From Phytoseiulus persimilis (lineage: Eukaryota > Arthropoda > Arachnida > Mesostigmata > Phytoseiidae), in the NCBI GenBank assembly GCA_037576195.1, contig CM075103.1:27550723-27614722 (forward strand): a stretch of DNA of 64,000 nt. The letters are read 5' to 3'. Positions within the stretch are counted from its first letter, which is position 1. Every line of letters begins with the position of its first letter. Below the pieces are notes generated by a model, which was given only the letters and a program-made list of their open reading frames with translations, was not told the DNA's origin and searched no databases. A program made the position numbers and the translations under genes. Of the stretch, positions 15,958-27,935 are shown in pieces.

Positions 15958-17063
15958 GGCCTGGCTCTCACAATATGTGAGAGTGCAGGACACGAAGGGC
16001 GGCCAACAGTTGGGTGCGCATGCGCGACTCAGGGGCCTGGCCTGGGGCTGTCGCTCAAATTTGATTGGTCACCGCCCGCCTTTGATGGATTCGGCCCAGG
16101 AGGGCTGGTCTGCTGTAGGAGGGCCTTCAAGCCTCCCGAACAGCCAACAGCAACGGCCCCAGCCCAACGTTGTTCCAACACGCCGACGCCTCCTTCTCCT
16201 CCATTTTTTCCATCCGAACATTCGTTTCCCAACATTCGTTCGTTTGTTCGATCAGACTCGAACCGAGCTAAATAACACGAATTCCGAAAACTTAATCCCG
16301 CAAGAACGGCTGTGAGGCAGTTTCTGACGGAGGAATATGAACAGAGGAATCGACGAGCGTAGAATCCCAAATCTAGAAATCCTTCGCAGAAAATGCTTCT
16401 CCAGAGTTATGTGAAGAACGAACGAACCGTTGGCCTCACTACTACGTGAGTGTGGAAGCTGTTTTACTGAATTCGAACGTGGGACGAAGCGTAGTTCGCC
16501 AGGATGGTTTTCGAGATTCGGAATTCCATCCGATGATCTGGAAACATCCGCGGATGTTCCTGATCCAGAAATGAACGCCACTAGGGAGTTGGGAAACGGA
16601 AAAGGTCCGGTGAATCCCAAACCTCCACGACCTGTTCCGTCGTCTTGCTTAGCAGGCGGGCGGACAGGCGCGCGGGCGAGCTAGCTGGCTGACTGTCTGG
16701 TTGGCGGGCGGGCGGGCAAGCTCCCTCTCAAAGGGACCCCATCAATCATTGCGAGGCGGAAGAGACGTCACCTTAACTGACTGGGCCATTTTTACGGGCG
16801 ACGCTGACACAAGACATGTGGAGTAGACGGCGGCGACCGGCGGGCCGGAGGAGAACACAGGAGGAAAAATCGCCAGCGAGCCCGCCAACGCGTTTACGTC
16901 AACGGGTACTCAGTCAGAACACTCGAGCAGAGGCTCGCAGTTTGCTCCTCTCTCGTAGATCGCATTCCAATCGAAGCGTTGATGAAGCATCACAAGTTTT
17001 CGACCGTAGAATATTCCGCGACACCTACGGAGGCTTTTTAAGGGTTCTGAAACTTGGGCTCAC

Positions 17064-17302
17064 CTGTTCATATTTTTCTAGTTCTTGGTGGTAGATTTGT
17101 CTGATTTGGGCCAATTTGTTTCGGTAGTCCGAGTGTTCGATGGCGTTTTCGCCACCCGCCGCTGCCGCCGACGCGTTTGCGGCTGCACCGGCTCCACCTC
17201 CTTTTTCAGGGCCCGCAACACCTTCGGCGATTAACATGTTGTCTAACCGCATCAGCTGTGGGTCTGGTGGTTCTTCTTCTTGGGTATTCCGAAGACTCAG
17301 GA
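17064..17302 (-). CDS. exd: extradenticle/Pbx internal exon: end of PBC-A, Ala-rich linker, start of PBC-B
   Basis: This 239-bp internal exon encodes 79 full codons plus two bases of a split Val codon. The reading begins (V)[19 protein letters not shown], continues through [17 protein letters not shown], crosses an alanine/glycine-rich linker, and ends [15 protein letters not shown]...[10 protein letters not shown]. These blocks are diagnostic of the PBC family (Exd, CEH-20, PBX1-4). The acceptor is TTTGCAG just above 17302 and the donor is GTGAGC just below 17064. The 5' split codon (one base upstream, two here) and the phase-0 3' end match the PBX exon that I recall starting at VLSIR and ending at EKYEQ. 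PBC-A binds Homothorax/Meis, and the linker joins it to PBC-B; the protein acts in the nucleus. The linker is local in sequence ([15 protein letters not shown]) and is expected to vary between species. The preceding exon, which should carry the CHRMKPALFSVLCEIKEK block, was not found anywhere to the right. Confidence 0.96.
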
Positions 17303-19961
17303 CTGCAAAGAAGACAAGAAATGCTGTTAGCGATGTCAATCAGCGTAGTTTTCACAAGAAGAAAGTTTCCTTCCACGGGCGGATCCTACGCCTAGCTGCG
17401 GCGCCCAATCCACGTGAAACTGTCTTTGTCGAATGTCGGAGTGTCGTCCAAGGCGTCCGACCGGGCGTCAACTCGACACGAGAAAGAGTTCATTAGAAAT
17501 GCATGATGCTTGAACCGTATCGCTAGCTCCGAGAACTCGTCGTCGTGCCGCTGCGTCGGGGCCTTCTCGTACATTTTTCCAGCGCCTCCCTCATTTTCAC
17601 CCGCGTCAGCAGACTCATCCTTTTCCGCTGAGGAACACTGAGTTCGCCGGGTGGCTTTCTCCGGGAAACCGTAAGCCAATGCTGCTTCCCCCTCTTCTTC
17701 TTATTTCTCGCCATACAGACTTTTCTCCCACACTAATGAGAACGATAATAATCTAGGTCGTCTTCTTTCGTTTCAGCAGTCGCTGCCTTCGTTGCACCGC
17801 CGCTGAGACTCCGGGAACACGCATACATACGAGCGTGCACGAGAAGGTCTACAGTGAGAGTAGGCGGCAGCAGCAGCCGCGGGGGCAGGTGGCTTTTGCA
17901 TCTCCCAGGTGCTTTGCGGTGTTCGAGATTTTTTCTCCTTTCTCTTCTTTCAGGAATACTTTGCAAGGCTCTGCGGTGACTGTCCGGGTGACTTTATCGC
18001 TCGCAACCCTAGCTTTTCCGCGTGAGTGTCGCGCACTCTTTCCTCTCTGACCCCGCCACTCCATGTATGCAGCAGCAGCAGTCTATGATACATAATTGAC
18101 GCGAGCCGCGTTCACTCCATGCCCGTGTTCTGATTAAAATTAACAGGTCACCCCGTCCGTCGTGAGCCCCCATCAACCTACGCCCCGCCCCACGACTACG
18201 ATTCCCAGACTCGACTGCGGCCCCGGAATTTTCAGGACATCGTTCGTGTTATACAACCGCCGAAGCAAACAAGCTCGGCCGTCTATCCGAATGCTGCACC
18301 AGCAGCAGCCGTTCCTGCAGGCCTACCGCAGGATTAGATCTCGGAGGCGAAAGCCATAACATTTGTCCCGGAGCCAGGAGAACGACACTATCTTGATCGA
18401 GATCAGATTCTCCGCACGTATTCCGGCCTGACACTATCGATGCCGGCCCAGCGTGCTGAATTACCCCCGCTTGTAGTTTTGTGTATCTGTTCGTCATTGT
18501 ATCCATCCGACGCCGGAGCGCTGTTTCTATATTCGGCTCGGGAGAGGACGCGGGACGTCGGTCGCTTCGAGGATCATATGGAGCCAGCGATCGCGCTTGC
18601 CAAGCCGCTGCCGCCGTGTTGGGTGTACCTGTTAATATTCAAGTAGGCCGAGCTGTTGAACCTCAACTCGGTCTCAAGGGTTGAGTTGCTTTTCAAAGTT
18701 TCGCCGACGACGACGACAGGCCGCTGGCAATATGTATGACCGCGAGCCCGTGCGAAAGATGTGAAATTTGAACACCGCGAGCGGCATTCGTGCCGCGCAT
18801 ATGAATATGTGACCAAAGTTCGAGCGAACCAGAGAGGTATGGATATTCATTTCGCACATCACATATAAATAACCGAGTCGTATAGATCGTCCACAGAAGC
18901 TCCCAAATGCTGGGACGGTCCTCGCGCGGGAAGGACATCCGATCTCGGTTCTGATTCCCGCGGACTCAGCAACGGAAGGATGCTCCGAGCGCGACGAGAG
19001 ACTTCAGACACGAATTTCGTCGAGGACCGGGGTTTCCTCCTTTGGCGAGGCGATGATTCCTCCGTCGACCCTTCCTCCGACTTCCTCGGCCAGCGCTGTC
19101 CCCTCTCAGTCGGGCAGGGGGGCCAAGAGCGAAGCGAACTGTCATATCCAGGAGATCATCATTCACTAACTACTCCTCGCAGGAGCATTAGCATAGCTCT
19201 CACATATCGGTGCTTATTGGCAGCGGCAGCACTCAAACGGACATATCCTCCTCGGCCGATCGACTAAACCCAGCGAGGCAAGCAGCGGCGGAGCAAAGCT
19301 TGTCTTGTCAGTTTCGGCGTCACGTCGTACGATTTCGTCGTGGGCTCCGGCCGCCTCACTTCCCTCGCTCGTCATAAATACAAATGAAATCGAAAGCGAA
19401 AGCGTGTTCGTCCGAGCAAAAGGGCGAAACGCCCTGCTCCCGGACACCCCGGCCAGCGCTGAGCGATGCCCTGACTCCTTGGCAGGTTTCCCGCGCCCAC
19501 TCCTCCCGACGGGCTCTTTTCGAAAGCTCCTCCAAGACCCCCGAGGCCCTCGCCGGGACCTTCAGTCACCACCGGGTCGCAAACTCTGCTGTAGCAGGAA
19601 TAGGTGCTTCGATACGCTTCCAACAGTTCCTTTCAGGCGGGATTCAAGCTCGTGCATGGAGTTGTTCTTCTCATCCCGACTCAGTTGGCCACCCCGGATC
19701 ATGGCATCGCCGCATCCTTGCAGACCAGCGAATAGCAAACGACGATGGCGACAGCGCGACTCCGTTCGCTTGGATCGCTCGCCATCGCAGGCTTTCTTGC
19801 TCCCGTCCCGCGAAAAGGGACGGAAAGACCCTCCGGAAATTAACATTGCCCGTGTCTATGTGTGCCTCGGTAATGTCCCACCAAATGGCCTAAGATGAGC
19901 TAGCTCGCTTGCCTGCCTGCTTTGCCTTCTTGCTTCGCTTCTTTCCTTGTCGGTCGGTCAA

Positions 19962-19977
19962 TCCGTCCGTCCGTCCG
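19962..19977. repeat. (TCCG)4 microsatellite
   Basis: Four perfect TCCG units, close to a short GGTC pair just upstream. It is typical of the tetranucleotide runs scattered through this window. Confidence 0.9.
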
Positions 19978-20596
19978 TCTGGTTGTCCGCTCGTCGGCAG
20001 TTTCAACGGCCACGTATGAACTCGGCTTCTCTCCGGATCGGGGAGTACGTGTGAGATACAACACGTGTGAAAAGCTACTCATCGAGCAGCATCGGACTGT
20101 GGCACATTCCTTCTCGAACGGAACGCACGTCGTGGTTCAGATATGATCATCGTCAACCAAAACAGCGGAAACAAGCTCTGATTCCTTGGAGGAACCGATT
20201 TCAAGTTGAGCTTGGAGCGAGAACCGCTAGATTTCCACTGGAGTTTGAAGGCATTCTAACCTATTGAGCGGGAGTTCCGCGTCCGGCGCTTCCGTTCAAG
20301 GATCGGTGTGAATAATTTGGGGGACCGACGGCAGCATCTCGCAAGTATCAGCCAGCTATCATCCGAGGAGGAATTCGGATAAAAAACAAATCTCAGATAA
20401 TCATAGACCGATTGCTTAGGACTGACACGCAGAGAAATGGCTCGCCCGCATAAAAAAAATCGAATGCTTGTTGCCCTCCTTCACTCCTCCTTGTTGAAGA
20501 CCAGGAGAAAAGAGGAGACTGCACAAAAAAGTTGAATGAGATCCAAAACCTCAATTCTTTCACGCATACCTCACGTGATCCCTTCCTCCTTCTTCG

Positions 20597-20608
20597 TTTT
20601 TTTTTTTT
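20597..20608. repeat. T12 homopolymer
   Basis: Twelve T residues. This could be a retroposon poly-A tail on the minus strand, but no element body is recognisable next to it. Confidence 0.85.
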
Positions 20609-22679
20609 CGAAACTCCAACGAGTCACTCCTCTCCACAGGGCTCTCGTCTAATGATGATCCTTGTCGCTCCCTTCTTCCCTCCGAGTGCTCAACCAGTTG
20701 CACTTGATCGCGCATTGAAATTGTAAGCGTGAAATTATGGTCATTTATTTCCCATCGCTTGGTTTGAAGTCCCAGCTAGGTTCCAGCCCCAGCCGACGGC
20801 AAAGTCTCCTGAGTGTGAGATTTCGTTCTCTGACGGGTCGCGCTGAGAATTCACTCCGTTTCCTTCGTTTCGTGGAGTGCTTCCACGTTCGAGGACTCGT
20901 TGAAATGGGTTTGTTTTTGTTGTCGTCGTCGACCGACGGCGGTCCCCGCTCCTGCATCATCATCTGCTTCCCGTATTCCCGGTGTTCTCCCGTCGGCTCG
21001 TCTACGTCCATCGACTTTGTGATTTATGTTGCACGGCGCAGCGACGACAACCTCCCCAGCCTCCTTCGTTCCCCTCCCTGCCTCCCCACGAGCGCAGGAC
21101 ATACTGTTTACAAAATAGCTGGCAAGTAGAGCGAACCTTAGGAGGCCTGGGATCGTAACCAGCGGAACGTTCAACGAACAGCTACGGAGGAGCGACGAGA
21201 CCTTCAGAGGGAATATCCGCAGCAACGGCAGGACCTGCTGTACCTCAGCAAAGTCTACAAACAACCGCACGACGTGTGGCTGCAAGTGATTCCGCGAGCT
21301 GCGGTCCACCTGTCCCGAGCTGGCAAGTGAGCGGTGGTTTACGCGATCCGTTTACTACGGCCAGGAGCAAACAACGCAGAAGAACAGGACTCGCGTCTGG
21401 TGGAGAATGACTCAGGTCTTTATACCTCGTTCCGCGATGGGCGGGCCGGCTTGAGCGATAAGCAACGAGGAAAGCAGCCGAGAACAGGTAAGATAAAGGA
21501 TAACATGATGTGTTGTCCTTTGGGAAAGATCGCGTCGGTGCTTTATTGCGCTTTTATTAGCATCGGCGGCATCGTCCTACTCTCATCTCTTCTCGTCTCT
21601 CTCCCTCTCCGCGTGAACGCCAGCCTTTGAAGAACGAAACAACTCTGAAGTCGCCAGAGGAGCGTTGCGAAACTTCCTCGATGCGAGCCTTGAGCAACGT
21701 GCTCATCGCCCCCGAGTACCGAATCCACGAAAGGATTCGCAGCTCGTTTTTCAGCGCATCTCATAAGGATCCCTCCCCTCGCAAGCAACAGCCGCATGCG
21801 GAACGAGATCCCACGGATCAGAGATCAAACCAGGCTGGTCATGATGGCCCAGCGAAGGATGCAAGAAACCAATCGGTGGCCACATCGCTTCGGCAAGGCG
21901 CATCGAAGCGTACAGGCCACAAAATTGGCCAACCAACGAACCAATATGGTGCCACTGTGTGTTCCGTACCCTCACCGGCGGTGGGTCGTCTACAAGCGGC
22001 CTCCAATTTCTGCTCCTTGTTTCTCCTGGCTGACCCCGAAGACCTCCAGCTTTTTGAGCTGCCCCTGTGTTTGGCCGCAAAATATTATGGAATCAGCAAA
22101 TGAGCCTTGCTGCCTCGCAGCTCTACTCGCTGCGCTCTGAAGACTGACCGGCCTCGCTCCTAGATGCCAGACCGCCTGCTCTTGGGCAGACCGTCTCCTC
22201 ATCCGAACGGTCTTCTCTTCTCCCTCTTTATCTAAATGACCACCTCGTCGACAACGACGGTAGTGAAGGCAGCCATACATTGACCGGGCAACCCCATACG
22301 TACATTGGCTTGCTCGCGCACCGACGAGGGCGAAGCGATGCGAGACGGTTCGCTCGTTACCTTTTCATTCGGGATTCCGCAACGCGGCCACAACAGCCAC
22401 ATCGGTTGCGACTACCCGAGACTGCCTAAAAGCGACCTGAACGCGACAACCTGACTGTTCTCTTACTCTACGGGTAGTTTTGGCGTTTTGGCCACAATGG
22501 AACTTGACTGGCGTGAAAGTCGAGCGAAAAATCCGGAGTCGGGGGAGGACCCACCGCGGCTCAGCAGCGACTCAAGCGTAGGAACTTGAGGTAGACGAGT
22601 GAAATTCTTTCGCTTTGTTTCTCCGTCTCCAGTCGAATTCCTCCAAGTGCAAGGAAGGCTGCCGCTGCCTCCGTTGCCA

Positions 22680-22697
22680 TTGTTGTTGTTGTTGTTG
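22680..22697. repeat. (TTG)6 microsatellite
   Basis: Six TTG units followed by CTGTTGG. It gives Cys- or Leu-rich peptides in overlapping frames and is not evidence of coding. Confidence 0.9.
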
Positions 22698-22984
22698 CTG
22701 TTGGTACTCGTCGTCTGCTCAGAGGTGTGTTATGCGAAGGAAACGGAATAGTAACGAGTCTTCTGATTGTTCCCGCCGCTCGGAGACCGAGTCTCTGGCC
22801 CCGTGGCTCGGCCGACTGCGTGCCGAGGAGACGCAAGCTCGCTCACTTGCAAGTGAGCGGAGAAAGGAAATGGTCCTCAAGGAGATGGTTCTCCTGCTCC
22901 GGCGGCACCGATTCAGTCAGTCGGGCAGGCAGTGTGCAAGCCAGCTGAGTCGTTTCCACTCGTGGCTGAGGGTACGGCTGTTAC

Positions 22985-23025
22985 AGTTTGTAATTAGACA
23001 CATCAATCAAGTTAATGAGTTTTTG
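22985..23025. promoter_or_regulatory. Homeodomain-type motif group with TGATTGAT
   Basis: Within about 40 bp there is TAATTAG, then ATCAATCA (TGATTGAT on the minus strand, a classic bipartite Exd-Hox half-site pair), then TTAATGAG. The patch is AT-rich in GC-rich surroundings. Binding by Exd with an anterior Hox protein is an inference from the motif alone. Confidence 0.3.
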
Positions 23026-26000
23026 GCGGTGTAGCTGGAGCTATCCAGCCGAGAGGAACAGACCGGGCGAGCCATCTAGGCGAGCACTCACTACAGACAA
23101 ACTGGCTCGAGCCTTCATTGTAGAAGAGAGCGCTTCTTTTGCGGTGTGGTTAGGTGAAAGCGGCTGCGGTGCAGGTCTAATGTTCTCGTCTTCTCGACTC
23201 CCGCTGTCCTCCTCGTTTCATGCCTGCCTCCTCGCTCACCCGCGGTTAACGTCGAGCACGACGCTTCTCATTATCGGCGGAGCTGCAACAGCAACAGGAT
23301 CATCGGCCAAGCATACTATCAGGAGGAGCAGTCGAGCTTGCAGCATCACCGAGCCTCTGTCGACGCGGAACCCCTATGACCTTTATGATGGAAACTACTG
23401 CATCATGAAGGCTGTCGGAGCAACGGTGGAGGACGATGGTTTTAGATTCCTGCGACAACGTTCATTTGGGATTCGTCGAAGGAGAAGGGCACGATTTGTG
23501 TCCGGTTTTGTGAATTATGACGAACAGCTGCTAACCTCGGAGTCTACTCCGACATAGTCAACATGTGTTTCTGATGTACTTTGTGGACCTGCGGCTCGCC
23601 GCAGCGGAGCTCCCTGCCGAGAGTATGAATTTTTACGACGTTTTTCTCAACTTGCATGCGCTAATGGACGGCCAGCTCTCTTGCGCAACTGTTTCCGATG
23701 CTCATGTATGGTACACTCCGTGTCGCGCAGCGGAGTGTTGAGCGTTGCTCAAGTGTAAAATATGTGCTCGAGCGTGTTCGTATGAGGCGATGTTCTGAAA
23801 ATGACACATCGCCAATTAAAATCGTGGGACCACTCCGAAAGCTCGGGGTTCGGAGCCCTGCATGTTTCATGACGCTCCGCTCAAGGATCGGCTCCGCTGG
23901 AACTTGAGCGAGCTGAGCAAGAGTAAAACTTTCACTTTTCTCCTCTCGAGAGTCGTGAGAAATCCTGCAGACAGGAATTCAGAAAAGCCGCGGAATCCGT
24001 CGCGAGGGCTCTCCTTGAAAAGTCGCGAGGACGATCCTCGGCAACCGAAAACGAAAGTCTTCTCCACGATAGCTGGAACGAACGAAGGAACAAACTAATG
24101 TCTAATGAATCAAGAACTCCCCTCGGCGTTTGACAGCTCCTCCAGCTTCGTTCCTTCTCGCCGGCTCCTACGCTTTTCCCTCTTCGACGCCTGTCCGTCT
24201 GCTCGCTCGAAATCCGCCTGCCAGTCCGCCTGCCTGCCCGCACGGTACCCGCCTCGCCCCGCATCGAGGATAAGTAGCTGGAGGGCTGCCGAGAGGAGAC
24301 ACGACGACGGCGACAAGGAGTGAGAGAGCTAAGAACTCCGTTGAATACGTTCTCGGAATTTTTGCCCCGGGACCGTGGCGCGTAGGCAACGGACGAGCCG
24401 TTTTTTCCTTCACACGACACCTTCTCGTGCACGTTCCTCGGATCCAGCAGAGGAAAATCGATGCCTGAGAGCGACCGCACCGCAGAAGCGGCGGGATGTT
24501 CCGGTTTCGAAGAATGTGCTGCAACCTTTGGAAATTCTCATTCGGCCGAGTCAACCCCGAAAGTCCCTCGAACCCGCTGAATTCACCAAATCAGTCGTCC
24601 GCGTACGCAGGTCCTTGATCGGATCCTAGTCGTCGTCGGCGGTCGCTTTTGTCCGCCCGGTGTATTTTGGCGCCAGCAGTGTCTCGCGCGCGCACGCAGA
24701 TGGCCCTTAAGGGCTAGTGATAACAGCCCAACTTACGCCAACTCGAGGGTTTGCCAACGAGGGCCGCGAGTCTCGGCGCTCCACCAACTTAAAAGGGGAT
24801 ATCTTCGTGAAGCAGGCACGCTGCTGCCGTCATAAAGATCATATTAGTCTATTAGGCCGGACCGAGTCCCGTTAGCAAAGTAGCAGCTCATATCAGCGGT
24901 GACTTCGGTCGGTTCCTTCTCGAATTGGTCCTCTCACCCGCCCGGCAACGCTGCTGCATCGCGCAGACACATCTTCAAAACCTCGTAGTAGCCAAAAGCG
25001 CTCCATGTTTCACCCTAACGGTTTTTACATTTCCTCGAGGCTCACGCCCCTCGAGGTTAGAAATCTCTCCTCGACTAGGAACCGGGGCAAGGCACAAGGG
25101 TGCGAGATCTCGCGGATGTTCACCGGTCAGCGCCGCGGTGAATATGGTATGACCAGGAAAGTCAGTCCTGTAACCCTATCTTGGATGGAGTTCTCTTCGC
25201 GGTAGCCGTTTGCATCGTTACCTCAGCGGGAAAGTCCTTCCGCGGAAGAAGTAGTGCTGTACTACATGGTACAACCCGGCGCGTGGTTCAAATGTCTCGG
25301 AGCAAAAATCGCTGTCGTAACGGCAGACCGGGACTCACACCCACACGCGCGAGTAGACTCTTGTTTGCTCCCAAGCCTGCACGCCTAATCCTCGGCTGTC
25401 CCATCCTCGCACGTCTTGAATTAAATTTCAGAGAAGCCGCACCGACCCTCGGCAACCCATTCAGTCAGCCGCGAGTTGGCTAAACGCATTCGGAGGTTTC
25501 GGAGTCAAAAGCCTCGCTGCGATGCTCTCCAGGGTTCATGGAGCTGTACCGAATCACAAATATGCGGTTTGACGATAATCAGACGTGAAACGTCGATTCC
25601 CGCCGTCCGGCTTCGAGTGGAGCGGCACGAAAGACTCGCGAGGCACGACGACCGGCGGACGTGCCATTAGCAGGCAATGGGATTCAAGCCTCTGCTGGAG
25701 CTCTGTTATCGGTGCGAGTAGTTACTCCTAAGAGAATGGAGGCCGACGCTCGCTCGTCTATCGTGTGTCGAGCTCTCTTTCCTGATTTTTCATGACCACG
25801 CCGAAAGCCTACGGCGACGGCGGCGCTATCTCTGCGTGCCACGCAGCTCGGAATCGACTTGCAAAAAAAAGCTACAAAACTACTCGACCCCTGGCGGAGG
25901 GCGGACGAACGGAGGCAAGCGATGGAAACGGTCGGGGAGAGAGCGTGGGCTGCCGAAGATTTCCCAGGTGATTCCCGCCGAGGCGGAATCCAGGGGTCAA

Positions 26001-27881
26001 AAGCGCAACCGAAGAAAATAGTCCTCCTCCTCGGCCGGTCCAGCGTTGCGGCGTTTTAATCATCTTGAAGAGCCGCCAGCAAGAAAGATAGCCATGGAGC
26101 CGAAAACGAAGACGAGAAGGAGCCAAAAGACCGCTCAGAATAATAGATGACCTCTGGGATTCACGTCCAGCCTCGAGTATGAGAAAACGAAAAGACCGTT
26201 GGACGTCTTTCTTCAGTATCAATAGAGTGAAGTCTCCGTTTGACCGCTCTCTCGGGTGAGCTGCTCGGATTGTGAGAAGTCGTCGTGCCTAGCTGCTCAC
26301 AATGGAGGTTGATTTCCAGCTCATAATTCCCGACGAAACTCAGTCAGAGACCGCAGTCACTCGCGGATTCCGATTCGCCCTCTGAATCAGCGGCCGACAA
26401 AGCTAGCGGCCGTCAGCTTCGGCGGGAATCTCTCTCGTTCGTAACGCGTTATCCCACACAGCGCCTCCGAGGAGAATGCCTACCATTCAACTTGCTTGAC
26501 ATCACTTATCCGGGAACTTTTCTTCGTAGACCGCCCACTCTGTCTTTGCTCGCCTTTTAGCTCATGTAGGAGGAAATTCAGAACGCATCCCGCGTCGCGG
26601 AGTCGAGGTTTCGCTGGCAAGCCATGCTGGCTGAATTCCGATCTGGGTCCAGCTATCTGTCCAAAGTTCAGATCAATATCGTACACGTAGTTGATGCTGT
26701 CGTGCACAATTGATTCGGCACGCTGTGTTAAGGGGACCAATCGCGGGACACCAAGACGGCACCTCTCCTCGCTCGCTCTCCCTTTGTTCATCTAGCGGAG
26801 GAATGCGCGGGTTCGCAAGCCGTGTACAAGTTATGCCGGCCCGACTTTCCCCGACCAATCTCTTTTCGAAAAATCTCTCCCAATCACTAGATGTCACTAC
26901 AAACGCTAGATCTTGAAGTTTCTGAGTCGGCCCGGCCGACTGAGCCCAGCCCGCAGGAGTCCGGTCCACATGCATAACGAAACTCGCCTGGAAGCCGCTC
27001 CCGGCTAAGAGCGAGAACGAACAGAACTCGCCTTTTGTCCGACCTTTCAGTGTTTCTGTTCGCGCGATCGCTCTTCAAAACTTTCAGATTGCCGCGCAGG
27101 TTCCTTTAGAGTACGGCGCTTCGCGATAGAGAACGAATTCAGTTGCGTAGTATTGATAAACAGAATGGGGGCATCGCGTGTTGGCGTGACCTGCTTGATC
27201 TCCTCCCAAAATACGTTAGTTTCTTCGTTCAGGTTTCCCCCGGCAAACTTGGACCAACTGGGATCCGCGGTCTGGATGGCTGGAGGAGCGGCGTGGTCAC
27301 TCCAAGGAGCATCTGGCCAATGCGCTGCTATTCTCACGAATTTCCCATAGGGCGGAAATCACTCAAGAAGAACAGGAGAACGGGTCTCACCTATCGGTCC
27401 ATCTTGAGTTCCTCCGGCATGCGTCTCGTGCTCCTCAGACAGCGAACGCAAGACTTTACAATCGACCGAGGAGAAGGAATCGAACTCGGAATAACCACAG
27501 AGGCTAATAATAGCTCATCTCAACCGAGAAGATGAGAGATATTGGCTTTCTAATTATGGCTTGACATGCAACGCCACGCGCAAGCTTCGATCGTTGTGAT
27601 GCGGCTCCAGTCTATCTCATTTCAGATCCATTGCAAGCTGATATGCCACAAATTCTCTCGGAATCAAAAATTCCCCTGTTTCTGAGGTGAAACTTGGCGG
27701 TCGGCGTTGCGATGGGAGTTCACTTTGCTGGATCTGCCTTGGTGAGGTCGTCGAGAGCCGGAGCTGTCGAAGTCTCGGAGGTGCTCGGTGGGGAGGGGGG
27801 GGGGATGATCCTGTGCTTGACGCCGCAAACGCTGGAACACCAACAGCTACGCAAGCGATACACTCGCTTGCCCGCCCGCTC

Positions 27882-27935
27882 TCCCGCGCTCTGGTTCACA
27901 GGCCCTCCCGCGCTCTGGTTCACAGGCCTTCCCGC
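27882..27935. repeat. 24-bp tandem repeat, about 2.3 copies
   Basis: A unit beginning TCCCGCGCTCTGG and ending CACAGGCC occurs at 27882-27905 and 27906-27929, with a partial third copy from 27930. The two full copies differ at the last base. Because 24 is divisible by three, the overlapping plus-strand frame shows an SRALVHRP peptide repeat. This is a property of the DNA repeat, not of a known protein. Confidence 0.9.

Larger units (their letters stand above)
4476..17063 (-). other. exd intron between the linker exon and the PBC-B exon (about 12.6 kb)
   Basis: The minus-strand donor is GTGAGC at 17063-17058 and the acceptor is TTCCAG at 4481-4476. I see no further PBC-family exon or other recognisable coding exon inside. 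It holds G and C homopolymers (9919-9931, 12186-12198), a GATA-motif group (13466-13491), an octamer site (14520-14527), a 21-bp palindrome (14670-14690), a tRNA-like element on the minus strand (about 15340-15420) and a GGTT/GGCT microsatellite (15907-15950). Open frames above 100 codons here overlap on both strands and look like chance frames in GC-rich DNA. Confidence 0.9.

Noticed and set aside
15749-15980. Peptides with repeated Gly-Trp-Leu-Ala
   Set aside because: They are translations of the GGTT/GGCT microsatellite, not protein repeats.
19305-19898. Open frames of 197, 169 and 94 codons overlapping on both strands
   Set aside because: Simultaneous openness in several frames reflects local GC richness; no domain or splice pattern supports coding.
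27440-27535. GAGTTCGATTCC on the minus strand as a tRNA-like B-box
   Set aside because: No convincing A-box lies about 45 bp upstream, and there is no tRNA fold.
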